From contig JAZSFF010000007.1 in assembly GCA_045532055.1 (NCBI GenBank), positions 10,535-74,534 on the forward strand: 64,000 nt of DNA. Reading direction: 5' to 3'. Below are positions 49,950 to 58,291 of this stretch, piece by piece. Each line of letters starts with the position of its first letter. Within the stretch, counting starts at the first letter, position 1. Made by a program: the position numbers and the translations under genes. The notes under the pieces were generated by a model. That model worked only from the letters and a program-made list of their open reading frames with translations, searched no databases and was not told the DNA's origin. This DNA comes from SIG440 sp045532055. Its GTDB lineage: Bacteria > Bacillota > Clostridia > Monoglobales > Monoglobaceae.

Positions 49950-51149
49950 CTATACCATGTCTATATTCACAACAAATTTTGCCTTTTGATAAAAACTATC
50001 CCAGTCAAAATTATTCCATTCTTCCCATGTGGCGAAACGAAGTCTGAGATGGTTGCGAATGTCCAGGATGTCAGCTTTCTTGGATCGAGATATATCATTT
50101 AAAAAATCCTGAATTCTTTGGGTGAGAATCTTCTGTGTGTATGCATAGAGTTCATCGAAACTGTGATACCCCTGAGGGAGCCGCAGACCAAGGAATTCAA
50201 GCTGAAAGTTTTGGGAGACACTTATACTGTTGTTTTCTATGTCTGTGTTATAAGCGGCGGGCTCTAATACGGTGAGCCTGAAACTTAGGGTTTCATCGGG
50301 GGAGGATTGACTTGCTACGGTTATGGTACAGTTCTTGATTGAGCGGTTTAATATATTGAAAATCATTGCGCTGTCACCATCCATTGCTCCGGAAAGTTTA
50401 CCGTCCTTGAAAATTGCCATGCCCGAGAGAACCGAGTGAGAGGAGGATATTTGTGAACTATGTGGAGTTATCCAACCTGAGATGGAATTGTCAGAGGGGA
50501 AATTCTTCAATTCTTTACCGTTTACTGCAATGGGGAGGACGCTGTCGGAATTCTTGGCTGCCATATCATCAACAAAGTCGTGAAGACGCTTGGCGGGGGC
50601 GTACACATTATTAGAACGGAGGGACATGAGTTCATAGTATTTTGAAGTGTTGGACTCCAGTTCGGGATTTACATTTTCGATATATTCTCCAGCGGATGTG
50701 ACAGCTACTGCAATGGCTGTATGTGGACGAATTTCACGTTCATGGAGAAGGAGCTGGGAGTGGTCTTCTACACCACCCGCATCTATCTGTGATGAGAAAA
50801 CTATCAATTTCAAGTGGGACATATCCACATTTTTGCTCAAGAAATTGTTGGTCATGTTTTTGGCAATATAAAAGTCGGGAGCATCAATTACCAGATTGCT
50901 GACCGTAGAATTTTCATCTGATTTGCCTTGTTTTTCGCTGCCTTCCTGACTGGAACCCTCGCCTGACTCACCGTTGGAAAGTGATAATGGAGAGGAAAAT
51001 TGAAATGTGTATGAGTAATTTTCATTATCGCCTTTGTCAATTCCTAGAGCAATTATATAGGCGGTTTCGTCGATTTCTTTGTCATCATAACAGCCCGACA
51101 GCGTGGGGATTAAAAGAAAAAATAGCAGAAGTATGAATTTATTTTTCAT
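49950..51149 (-). CDS. gerC: Spore germination lipoprotein, Ger(x)C family
   Basis: The C subunit of a germinant receptor. The 399-residue product has a lipoprotein signal (LLLFFLLIPTLSGC, lipid-modified Cys) followed by YDDKEIDETAYIIALGIDKG, the Ger(x)C start, and a long extracellular region. The ATG at 51149 overlaps gerB by 11 bases; an upstream TTG at 51161 is too close to the AAAGGGGG site. A Ser/Glu-rich stretch around residues 60-80 is poorly conserved in the family. Confidence 0.92.
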   Translation of the reverse strand: MKNKFILLLFFLLIPTLSGCYDDKEIDETAYIIALGIDKGDNENYSYTFQFSSPLSLSNGESGEGSSQEGSEKQGKSDENSTVSNLVIDAPDFYIAKNMTNNFLSKNVDMSHLKLIVFSSQIDAGGVEDHSQLLLHEREIRPHTAIAVAVTSAGEYIENVNPELESNTSKYYELMSLRSNNVYAPAKRLHDFVDDMAAKNSDSVLPIAVNGKELKNFPSDNSISGWITPHSSQISSSHSVLSGMAIFKDGKLSGAMDGDSAMIFNILNRSIKNCTITVASQSSPDETLSFRLTVLEPAAYNTDIENNSISVSQNFQLEFLGLRLPQGYHSFDELYAYTQKILTQRIQDFLNDISRSKKADILDIRNHLRLRFATWEEWNNFDWDSFYQKAKFVVNIDMV

Positions 51150-52230
51150 GGGAAGGTTCAACCCCCTTTCTGGTTAAAGGATATATAAGGAGAATAATTC
51201 CCAGAATGACAAATGTCATAGGAAAGAGACTGTTGGATACTGTGGTTTGTGAAATGGGCAGATACCCCATACTCAAAAGAAATATTGTTGCAGAAATAGG
51301 GAAAAGTGTGGCTTGTCGGTGAGTGATGTCAAAGGACTGGGCCAGAATCTTTGCAATAAGGCAGAAGTTCACCGATAATGAAAACATTCCACAAAAACTT
51401 GAGGCAAGAAGAAATATAGCGTCAATGCGTTGGAAAAACCTGCCGTAATATACTTCTTTAAGAAGTAGGTACATAGGAAAATCACCATCCTGCGACAGGG
51501 GATATGGGATTTTTGCTGTAAAGGTAAGTATAGCGAGAATGTTGATGATTATAGCTATTGTTGATGCTGTAAAAATGGCATTTTTGGTGGTTTTAGGGCT
51601 TGTTGAAAAAGGATTTATGAGAAAAACAAGCACTATATCAGAATAAAATGTTACCCCGGAGAGTCCCTTGCCTATGGTATTTGTAGCTCCTGTACCGAGG
51701 ATGGGAAAAAGATTGAGAAAATCACTTTGACATAGCACGGAAATAAGGAGAACAAGAATTGTTGTAAGCAAAAAGGGTGCAATGAATTTTGATATGCGAA
51801 GAATGCCGTCTTCCTTTGCAGAGGCACCAGCAAATGCCGCAACCACAAAAAAGACCGCTGCAAACCAAAGAGGTGCGGTGGGAAATGCGACCAATTTGGC
51901 AAGGTGGGAGAACTCGTTGAGAATGTAGGATGAAGAGAGGGCAAGATATACTATAAGAATAATAGATATTAAGTACTTGCCAAATACACCAAAGTGTTTT
52001 TCGGTGAGACTGATAATGTTTCTGCCATCCGGGTTGAGATAAAATCTGCGTGTTGATATATATATGACAAGGAGTGCAACCAAACCTGAGCATATAGCAG
52101 AAAGAGGTGCTCCTGTGCCTGAAATTCCTGCAAAGAGCAGACTTTGATTTGTGAAAAGTTTTGTGGCCAGCAGAATAAAAACAATACTAAATATTTCGCT
52201 GGTGCGGCAATTTGAACGAGGCATACTCAT
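51139..52230 (-). CDS. gerB: Spore germination permease-like protein GerB
   Basis: The B subunit of a germinant receptor, a member of the APC transporter superfamily that senses germinant. The 363 residues contain about ten membrane segments, e.g. IFSIVFILLATKLF at the start and SDIVLVFLINPFSTSPK in the middle, the GerAB pattern. Its ATG overlaps the gerA stop (ATGA, 52227-52230), so translation is coupled. Confidence 0.92.
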   Translation of the reverse strand: MSMPRSNCRTSEIFSIVFILLATKLFTNQSLLFAGISGTGAPLSAICSGLVALLVIYISTRRFYLNPDGRNIISLTEKHFGVFGKYLISIILIVYLALSSSYILNEFSHLAKLVAFPTAPLWFAAVFFVVAAFAGASAKEDGILRISKFIAPFLLTTILVLLISVLCQSDFLNLFPILGTGATNTIGKGLSGVTFYSDIVLVFLINPFSTSPKTTKNAIFTASTIAIIINILAILTFTAKIPYPLSQDGDFPMYLLLKEVYYGRFFQRIDAIFLLASSFCGMFSLSVNFCLIAKILAQSFDITHRQATLFPISATIFLLSMGYLPISQTTVSNSLFPMTFVILGIILLIYPLTRKGVEPSHEK

Positions 52231-53879
52231 AGAGTATCATCTCCTTTCCATTTTCGGCTTATATGGGGTTGCTTTTGTGAGTTCTGGGTGCGAAGACTGT
52301 GGGGTCGTCTTTCTCGTTTCCATATAGGAGGGATAATAACAGAGCCGCTTTCAAAATTATCCACAGAAAGATACGGAACACCAAATGAATTCATTGAGGA
52401 AAGGAGGATAATTCCAACAAATATTCCAAGGGCAATTCCCAGAAACCCGGCGATTGAACCTAAGAATATAAACAAAAACTGGAGAACCGACAAAGCCCGT
52501 GAAATTGACACAGAGGGGGCGGCAAAAGCACCCAGAGCAGAGATGGATACGATTATAATAAGCAGGGGGCTTGCTATATTGGCGCTGACTGCGGATTGGC
52601 CTAAGATAAGACCCCCTACAATACCCAGGGTGGAACCAATGGGGTCAGGAACACGAATAGATGCCTCCTTAATCAATTCAAATGCCAGAAGCATTATAAT
52701 AAGTTCAAGAACAATAGGGAAAGGCATTTGTTCGCGGCTTGCCTCAATGGCAAGAATTAAGTCTGTGGGGATACTTTCGTGGTGATAAAGAACCACGCTG
52801 ATAAAACAACCGGGCAATAGAAGAGCCAGTGCACAACCGATTATACGAATAAAACGCATAAAATTTGCCTCAAGTGTGCGTACATAGTTGTCCTCTGCGG
52901 TTTCGGCAAGGTCAGAAACGGTTGCAGGAAGAACAAGGACAAAAGGGCTGCCCTGTACCATAACTATCACCTTGCCGTTTGCCAGCATTGACGCTGCACG
53001 GTCAGGGCGTTCAGTTTTCAAGAGTTGGGGTAGGGGAAACAAGGAACTTTCCTCTATAAGCATCTCCACATCAGTGGATGAAAAAACATACTCAATATCC
53101 ACAGCTTTGAGTCTGCGTCTTGCTTCCTTTACCAGTGAGATGTTAGTGATGCCGTTTATATACATAAGCGCACAGGGAGTTTTGCTTTTTGTGCCCACGG
53201 TGATGTTTTCTGCAATAAGGTTGGGGTCTTTGAGAATTTTCCGCACTAAGGCAATGTTGGGCATCACTGATTCGCAAAATGCCTCTTGAGGCCCTGTGAG
53301 AACAGCTTCTGAGACAGGTCTGCCCACACTGCGACTGCTCCAACCCTTTATATCCGCCACGAAGGCACAACTGCAGCCATCAACAAAGACGGCACAGTTG
53401 CCAAAACCAACAGCCTCAATCACGGACTCCATTTTCTCTATTTTGCTGTTGGGTGCCTGGGTCAGAAGTTGACCATAGATTATGTCCTCCAGTGGCATGC
53501 CTTCCGGGTTGAGACCTTGCCCTTCTGTCATAAGTGGGGACAGAATATCACGGTTTATATATTCCTTGTTGGAAAGCCCATCATAAAATATGAGGAATGC
53601 ATTGATGCGGGTATTTTTAAGTTTGACACTAAATTCTCGGATAACAAGGTCGAAGTTCTTAATTGTTTCAAAGGCATCTTTGATAAAGTCAAGGTTTTCA
53701 GACAGCTTTGGACTGACCATCCCTGTGGTGTAAGTATAGGATGCCTTGTCGCATATATTATTTTTTATATATGAATTTTTGCCGGGGTTATTGTCATGAT
53801 ATATAGGAGCGGGATTATCCAAAGGCTCATGGGATTTGCCGGTATTTTCTGAGTATATAAAAAGTTTTTTAAAAGCCAA
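52227..53879 (-). CDS. gerA: Spore germination protein GerA
   Basis: The A subunit of a germinant receptor. The 550 residues have a large N-terminal soluble region (with FLIFYDGLSNKEYINRDIL and VVGFGNCAVFVDG-like) and about five membrane segments from residue 340 on; the conserved RVPDPIGSTLGIVGGLILGQ lies between them. Translation starts at TTG 53879 after AAAGAGGTGA. First gene of gerA-gerB-gerC-small ORF. I did not find a convincing sigma-G promoter in the 216-base gap upstream. Confidence 0.93.
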   Translation of the reverse strand: MAFKKLFIYSENTGKSHEPLDNPAPIYHDNNPGKNSYIKNNICDKASYTYTTGMVSPKLSENLDFIKDAFETIKNFDLVIREFSVKLKNTRINAFLIFYDGLSNKEYINRDILSPLMTEGQGLNPEGMPLEDIIYGQLLTQAPNSKIEKMESVIEAVGFGNCAVFVDGCSCAFVADIKGWSSRSVGRPVSEAVLTGPQEAFCESVMPNIALVRKILKDPNLIAENITVGTKSKTPCALMYINGITNISLVKEARRRLKAVDIEYVFSSTDVEMLIEESSLFPLPQLLKTERPDRAASMLANGKVIVMVQGSPFVLVLPATVSDLAETAEDNYVRTLEANFMRFIRIIGCALALLLPGCFISVVLYHHESIPTDLILAIEASREQMPFPIVLELIIMLLAFELIKEASIRVPDPIGSTLGIVGGLILGQSAVSANIASPLLIIIVSISALGAFAAPSVSISRALSVLQFLFIFLGSIAGFLGIALGIFVGIILLSSMNSFGVPYLSVDNFESGSVIIPPIWKRERRPHSLRTQNSQKQPHISRKWKGDDTL

Positions 53880-53967
53880 TTATATCACCTCTTTTCAAGT
53901 GTTCCCTTTATTTGAATAATTATCCATAAATATAAGGGATTTGGTGAGGAAAAATCCAATAAAAATA

Positions 53968-53995
53968 TTGACTTTTTTTTGCTATGTGATAAAAT
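53968..53995 (+). promoter_or_regulatory. Promoter of the VanW-family gene
   Basis: TTGACT at 53968-53973, 16-base spacer, TAAAAT at 53990-53995, about 100 bases before the start codon. Confidence 0.55.
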
Positions 53996-54095
53996 CGAAG
54001 TATAGGCAAATTGCATGCTTGAGGGAATACCAAGAGTTTCAGTGCCATAAGTTTTAAAGTATAGGTCAAAAGTCTGATATATGGAGTGAAAATTA

Positions 54096-55883
54096 GTGAG
54101 TGAAGAAAAAAAGCAAAGACGCAGCTTAAAAAATGCTGTGAAAAATACCTTTAAGGCTCCTGGAACAAGGGTGCTTGCTGTTTTAGTGGGTATTATTGTT
54201 GTTTTGGCAGCAGGGTTTTCGGTATATTCTTCATCATATAAGAATATTCTGCCTCACATCACGGTAAATGGCATAGATGTTGGCGGAATGAGTATGGATG
54301 AGGCAAAAGAAAAAATAGATGCAGAATTTGCAGATGTGACAGATGGACGGGAGATTGTTCTTAAGTGCGGGGACAACAGCAAAACAGTCTTGCTTTCTGA
54401 ACTTAAAACCCGGATAGAAAGTGAAAAAACAGCCCTGAATGCCTATGAGGTGGGCCGAAGCAATGGCTTTGCAGGCAAGATTTTTTCTGTGATAGCTTCA
54501 TTAGTAAAAGAAAAAAAGATTCCCCTTGTGGTGGAATTGGATGAGGAGCTTTTTGACAGGATGATAAGCGAGATTGCGGCAGAGTATGAGACTCCTGTGC
54601 AAGAGACGGAATATATAGTGGAGGATGATGTTCTAACCATAGTCAAGGGCCACAATGGTAAGCGGGTTGACAGGGATAAGGCGTTGGAGCTTTTTAAAGA
54701 GGCTGCGTGTGACAGAAAGACATCACAAATTGAGTTTGCGGTGGAAAAAGCCGGATTTCATGAGGTTGACCCTGATGAGTTTTATGCAAAGATTACTGCA
54801 CCGATGAAAGATGCAGAATACAAATTTGAGAACGGCGAAGTTGTGATTGTTAAGGAAAAACCGGATATAGTGGTTGACAAGGCGGAAATCAGGAGGGCTC
54901 TTGAATCTGCTCAAGGTACATACAGCATAAACGTAAAAGTAACCCAACCTGAGATTACTGCTAAAGAATTGGAAGAACTTTTGTTCAGGGATGTTATAGG
55001 GTCATATTCGTCAAACTTTGCCACCAGTTCTGCTGCCAGAGCCAGCAATGTAAGGCTTACTGCGGAGAGAATCAATGGGTATATTCTTATGCCGGGAGAT
55101 GTTTTCTCATATGACAAAACTGTTGGCAGAAGAACGATTGCCAATGGTTATAAAGAAGCAGGAGTTTATGTAGGAAACAAGGTGGAATCGGGTGTTGGCG
55201 GTGGAATCTGCCAGACATCTTCAACCTTGTATTCAGCGGCACTTTATGCAAACCTTGAGATTGTTCAGCGCACATCCCACTCCTTGCCAGTGGCGTATGT
55301 TCCTGCGGGACAGGATGCAACCATTGCAGAGGGGTATATAGACCTTAAGATAAAAAACAGCACCGAGTATCCTGTAAAGATTGTAGCTATAGTGACCGGA
55401 AGAAATCTTGAATGCAGAATTCTGGGAGTGAAAGTCCCTGGGCAGATGGTTGAAATTTCACATTGGAGAACTGCCAGCTTTGAGCCTAAGGTTGAGAGAA
55501 CACTAAATACGGAAATTCCAAAGGGATATAAAAAGATTGTGGAAAAGGGCGCACCGGGATATAGCGTGGCGTCAAGACGTATTGTAAAGCTGAATGGTGA
55601 GGTTGTGAAAGAAGAAAAGCTTACAAACAGCGTTTACAAGGCTGCCAACATTGAGGAAGAGGTCAATCCTTTTGATGAGAATACTCCGTCGGAACAGTTG
55701 AAGGTTTATACAGGCAAGATAGAGGTTCCTGTGGAAGAAAAACCGTCAGTAAGTGAAGAACCAGAAAAACAGCAACCTGTGATGGGCAAACCGGAAGAAA
55801 CCGAAATTGTAACGGAAGAGGAACTGGAGGAGTCAACAGAGGTGGCTGAAGAGGATTTAACAATAACTGATATTGAAGAATAG
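54096..55883 (+). CDS. VanW-family protein with peptidoglycan-binding and G5 domains
   Basis: A 595-residue surface protein: one N-terminal membrane segment (about 25-48), two PG_binding_4-type regions (about 55-270), a VanW domain (FSYDKTVGRRTIANGYKEAG, VGGGICQTSSTLYSAALYA), a G5 domain (about 455-520) and an acidic, proline-containing tail. VanW proteins accompany vancomycin resistance in some strains but their role is unknown; YoaR-like forms are common in spore formers. Start is GTG at 54096 after GGAGTGA. The long Glu-rich tail is unlike a wall-sorting signal. Confidence 0.88.
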   Translation: MSEEKKQRRSLKNAVKNTFKAPGTRVLAVLVGIIVVLAAGFSVYSSSYKNILPHITVNGIDVGGMSMDEAKEKIDAEFADVTDGREIVLKCGDNSKTVLLSELKTRIESEKTALNAYEVGRSNGFAGKIFSVIASLVKEKKIPLVVELDEELFDRMISEIAAEYETPVQETEYIVEDDVLTIVKGHNGKRVDRDKALELFKEAACDRKTSQIEFAVEKAGFHEVDPDEFYAKITAPMKDAEYKFENGEVVIVKEKPDIVVDKAEIRRALESAQGTYSINVKVTQPEITAKELEELLFRDVIGSYSSNFATSSAARASNVRLTAERINGYILMPGDVFSYDKTVGRRTIANGYKEAGVYVGNKVESGVGGGICQTSSTLYSAALYANLEIVQRTSHSLPVAYVPAGQDATIAEGYIDLKIKNSTEYPVKIVAIVTGRNLECRILGVKVPGQMVEISHWRTASFEPKVERTLNTEIPKGYKKIVEKGAPGYSVASRRIVKLNGEVVKEEKLTNSVYKAANIEEEVNPFDENTPSEQLKVYTGKIEVPVEEKPSVSEEPEKQQPVMGKPEETEIVTEEELEESTEVAEEDLTITDIEE

Positions 55884-55884
55884 A

Positions 55885-55920
55885 AAAACGGGTGTGTCCC
55901 ATAGGGACATCACCCGTTTT
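55885..55920. terminator. Bidirectional terminator
   Basis: AAACGGGTGTGTCCC/GGGACATCACCCGTTT stem (one mismatch) between the convergent VanW and amidase genes. Confidence 0.85.
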
Positions 55921-55925
55921 GGCTT

Positions 55926-56489
55926 TTATGGTCGTGGCAGGCCCACCGCATCAACAATACCTTGAAATATGGCAGCGGCAACAGCTCTCTGCCATGCAGG
56001 ACTGTTCAGGTTGAGAGCTTCTGTTGCATTGGTAAGGTAACCCAATTCCACCAGAACAGCAGGCATGTTGGTTCGTCTTAATACGGCAAAGTTTGCCTGC
56101 ATTACTCCGCGGTTACGGGAACCAAGCTGTTGTGCAACCGAGTTCACTATTGATTGAGCAAGTCTTTCAGATGTGCCACCCAGACGGTATACATATGCTT
56201 CAACCCCCGATGCTGCAGGCCGTTCAGAACTGTTGGTGTGAATACTTATAAAGTAGTCAGCACCCCAGTCATTTGCGGTCTGTGCGCGGCTCCGGAGATC
56301 GGCGTTTTTGTTGCTGAGGACATTTTCGTCGCTGGTGGTGCGGTAAAGCCGCACATCAAATCCGGCATCACGCAAAAGTCTTGCAAGTTCAAGTGAAACG
56401 TTGAGGTTCACGAATTCTTCGGTTACACCATTTCCTACAGCTCCCGGATCTGGCCCGCCGTGACCGGGATCAATAAAAATTTTAGCCAT
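55926..56489 (-). CDS. N-acetylmuramoyl-L-alanine amidase (Amidase_3)
   Basis: A 187-residue zinc amidase domain with the metal ligands in context: FIDPGHGGPDPGA (His), TEEFVNLNVS (Glu), ISIHTNSS (His) and catalytic Glu in VELGYLTN. It resembles CwlD and phage-type lysins. Unlike CwlD it has no N-terminal signal or anchor, so it stays in the mother cell or leaves by lysis. It lies between a VanW protein and a TIM-barrel gene; terminators on both sides indicate its own transcript. Confidence 0.9.
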   Translation of the reverse strand: MAKIFIDPGHGGPDPGAVGNGVTEEFVNLNVSLELARLLRDAGFDVRLYRTTSDENVLSNKNADLRSRAQTANDWGADYFISIHTNSSERPAASGVEAYVYRLGGTSERLAQSIVNSVAQQLGSRNRGVMQANFAVLRRTNMPAVLVELGYLTNATEALNLNSPAWQRAVAAAIFQGIVDAVGLPRP

Positions 56490-56533
56490 AAGAAAATCAC
56501 GCTCCCAATGTCAGTATATGTCTGACTGAAAAG

Positions 56534-56578
56534 AATGTTAAAAAAATCCTTTGTGCCGGATATGTGCACAAAGGATTT
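56534..56578 (-). terminator. Terminator of the TIM-barrel gene
   Basis: AAATCCTTTGTGC/GCACAAAGGATTT stem of 13 bp with a T6 run on the minus strand. Confidence 0.85.
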
Positions 56579-56595
56579 AATGAATTGTTGCAGTT

Positions 56596-57498
56596 TTATT
56601 TTGCGGCGAGGAATTTGTTCCTCAAATGCTTGCCGGTGTCTGCAAGAAGTCTTGTAGCGGATGGAATAAGTTCTTTGGGCAAAGCATTGAAATAGCCGGG
56701 AACTTCGAATGTCAAATCACCCTCATATCCTATTTCTGCCAGAGCCTTCATGGCTTTATCCCAGTCAATCATGCCGCCGAAATAAGGCATTGTATGTAAA
56801 TCGTAAAAACCATCAACATCCTGAATATGGAGAGCTTTAAGCCTGTTTTCCCCTAAGGTTCTGATAAAGTCTGCTGAGTCATGACTCAGAATCTCTGCGT
56901 GTCCCAGATCAAGGCACGCAACAATCCATGGACTGTCTACAGCGTCTACGTAACGGCAAAACTCTGCAGGGTCAGAACAAGATGAAGCTGTGAGACAATA
57001 ACGGGAATTATAAAAAGATGTATCCTTGGACTGAAACATATTTTCAGTAGCAACCTTTATGTTATATTCCTCACAATAGGGTATAAGTTCTTTGTAAAAT
57101 TCCACATTTATTTCAAAAAGCTTTTCGGGGGCACCATCATCAAGGTAGAAAAGATGCTGACATGGATGAACAACTATGGTTTCTGCACCAAGGTACGATG
57201 CGTTTCGTATGCAGCGCACCATATTGTCAAAAACATCTTTATTTACAGAACTTCTCTGGTCAACATGTGGCCAGGGAGCCATAGCGTGTGCCTGATTGAA
57301 TACAAGACCTTTTTCTTCCGCCATTTTTCTTAAAGCGATCAAAGATTCCTTAAAACTGTCTGAGTCAGTGGAGGCATCATAAAATTCTTTTTTTCCAAAG
57401 GAGAAGTCAAGAGCGTCAAATCCAGCCTCTGAAACAAAACTAATCATTTCTTCATTTGAAAATTGTCCAAAAGAACATGTGCTTGTTGAAATTTTCAT
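56596..57498 (-). CDS. Sugar phosphate isomerase/epimerase family TIM-barrel protein
   Basis: The 300 residues start MKISTSTCSFGQFSNEEMISFVSEAGFDALDFSFGK and contain ETIVVHPCQH, ATENMFQSKD, CLDLGHAEILSH and IHIQDVDG-like (LHIQDVDGFYDLH), the metal-binding pattern of the AP_endonuc_2 / xylose isomerase-like superfamily. Substrate is unknown; no sugar operon surrounds it. The ATG at 57498 is preceded by AAGGGGAT and is favoured over an upstream start that would add 23 non-conserved residues. Confidence 0.8.
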   Translation of the reverse strand: MKISTSTCSFGQFSNEEMISFVSEAGFDALDFSFGKKEFYDASTDSDSFKESLIALRKMAEEKGLVFNQAHAMAPWPHVDQRSSVNKDVFDNMVRCIRNASYLGAETIVVHPCQHLFYLDDGAPEKLFEINVEFYKELIPYCEEYNIKVATENMFQSKDTSFYNSRYCLTASSCSDPAEFCRYVDAVDSPWIVACLDLGHAEILSHDSADFIRTLGENRLKALHIQDVDGFYDLHTMPYFGGMIDWDKAMKALAEIGYEGDLTFEVPGYFNALPKELIPSATRLLADTGKHLRNKFLAAK

Positions 57499-57617
57499 AA
57501 TCAAAATCCCCTTATTGTAAAGTGTTTTTTCATAAAAAAGTCTATCACCAAAAGGCTTTTTTGTCAATATGAGCTGGTGGTTTTTGTTAAAATTTTTAAA
57601 ATAATGTTTTAGAAAAA

Positions 57618-57645
57618 TGTAATGTACTTGTAATGCCTTTGTAAC
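57618..57645 (+). promoter_or_regulatory. Three WalR (YycF)-type boxes
   Basis: TGTAAT (57618-57623), 5 bases, TGTAAT (57629-57634), 5 bases, TGTAAC (57640-57645): three direct repeats in 11-bp register. The known WalR consensus is TGTWAH-N5-TGTWAH, which all three fit exactly. They lie directly before an extended -10 element. Confidence 0.7.
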
Positions 57646-57652
57646 ATTTGTA

Positions 57653-57661
57653 TGCTATACT
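57653..57661 (+). promoter_or_regulatory. Extended -10 promoter behind the WalR-type boxes
   Basis: TGCTATACT: TGn plus TATACT at 57656-57661. There is no -35 match 17 bases upstream, where the boxes lie, so an activator would be needed. A TGTAA-AGGA-TTACA palindrome follows at 57676-57689. Confidence 0.65.
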
Positions 57662-57719
57662 GTGAATACGGAAGTTGTAAAGGATTACATTTTCTGACTG
57701 TATAATAAGGAGAATCACC

Positions 57720-58202
57720 ATGAAGAAAATTTATATAACGCTTTTGATAGTTATAATTTTGCTTCTGAGTCATGTTGGTGTTTTTGCAGCACCTGAGACG
57801 CTGGATGCTGATGTTGCAGGCAATTCTTCGGGGCTTGTGGTTGTTACCAAACCCCAGAACCAAAAGGATTCAACCTTCAATCAGGCATATATTATCTCGG
57901 GTTATGGCAAAGAGGGCACAACGGTTACCCTGTATTGGTTTGATGCAACAGATGGAAATTATAAAAAATTCTATAACGAGGCAACATATGTTGATGAAAA
58001 TGGTGTGACACAAAAAGTTCAGACAGCATCAGAGGTTAAAATCGGGGCATCCGGACTTTTCATGAATACTATATCCTTGGGACAGGGTGAAAACGTTATT
58101 CTTGTCAGGGCGGAGAATGGTGAACATGTTCAGCTTATGAAGTTGTCTGTTACAAAATACAATTATAATATTATTGACATAATAAAATCTCTCACTACCT
58201 AA
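57720..58202 (+). CDS. Secreted protein of unknown function
   Basis: A 160-residue exported protein with signal peptide about 1-24 (ITLLIVIILLLSHVGVFA). The mature part looks like a single Ig-like beta domain (FNQAYIISGYGKEGTTVTLYWFD, NTISLGQGENVILVRAENG), as in Big/bacterial adhesion modules. AAGGAGA precedes the ATG. It is the first gene after three WalR-type boxes and ahead of yycH/yycI-like genes, from which a terminator separates it. Function unknown; wall-related by context. Confidence 0.75.
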   Translation: MKKIYITLLIVIILLLSHVGVFAAPETLDADVAGNSSGLVVVTKPQNQKDSTFNQAYIISGYGKEGTTVTLYWFDATDGNYKKFYNEATYVDENGVTQKVQTASEVKIGASGLFMNTISLGQGENVILVRAENGEHVQLMKLSVTKYNYNIIDIIKSLTT

Positions 58203-58235
58203 AGGTCGTGGAATGGGATTGGATTGACTTTGATT

Positions 58236-58262
58236 AAGGACGACCATCGGTCGTCCTTTTTG
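58236..58262 (+). terminator. Terminator between the secreted protein and yycH-like genes
   Basis: Perfect AAGGACGACC/GGTCGTCCTT stem with a 3-base loop and T5; could allow some read-through. Confidence 0.85.
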
Positions 58263-58291
58263 AAATTTATTGTAAAGGGGTGGGGTTGCCA

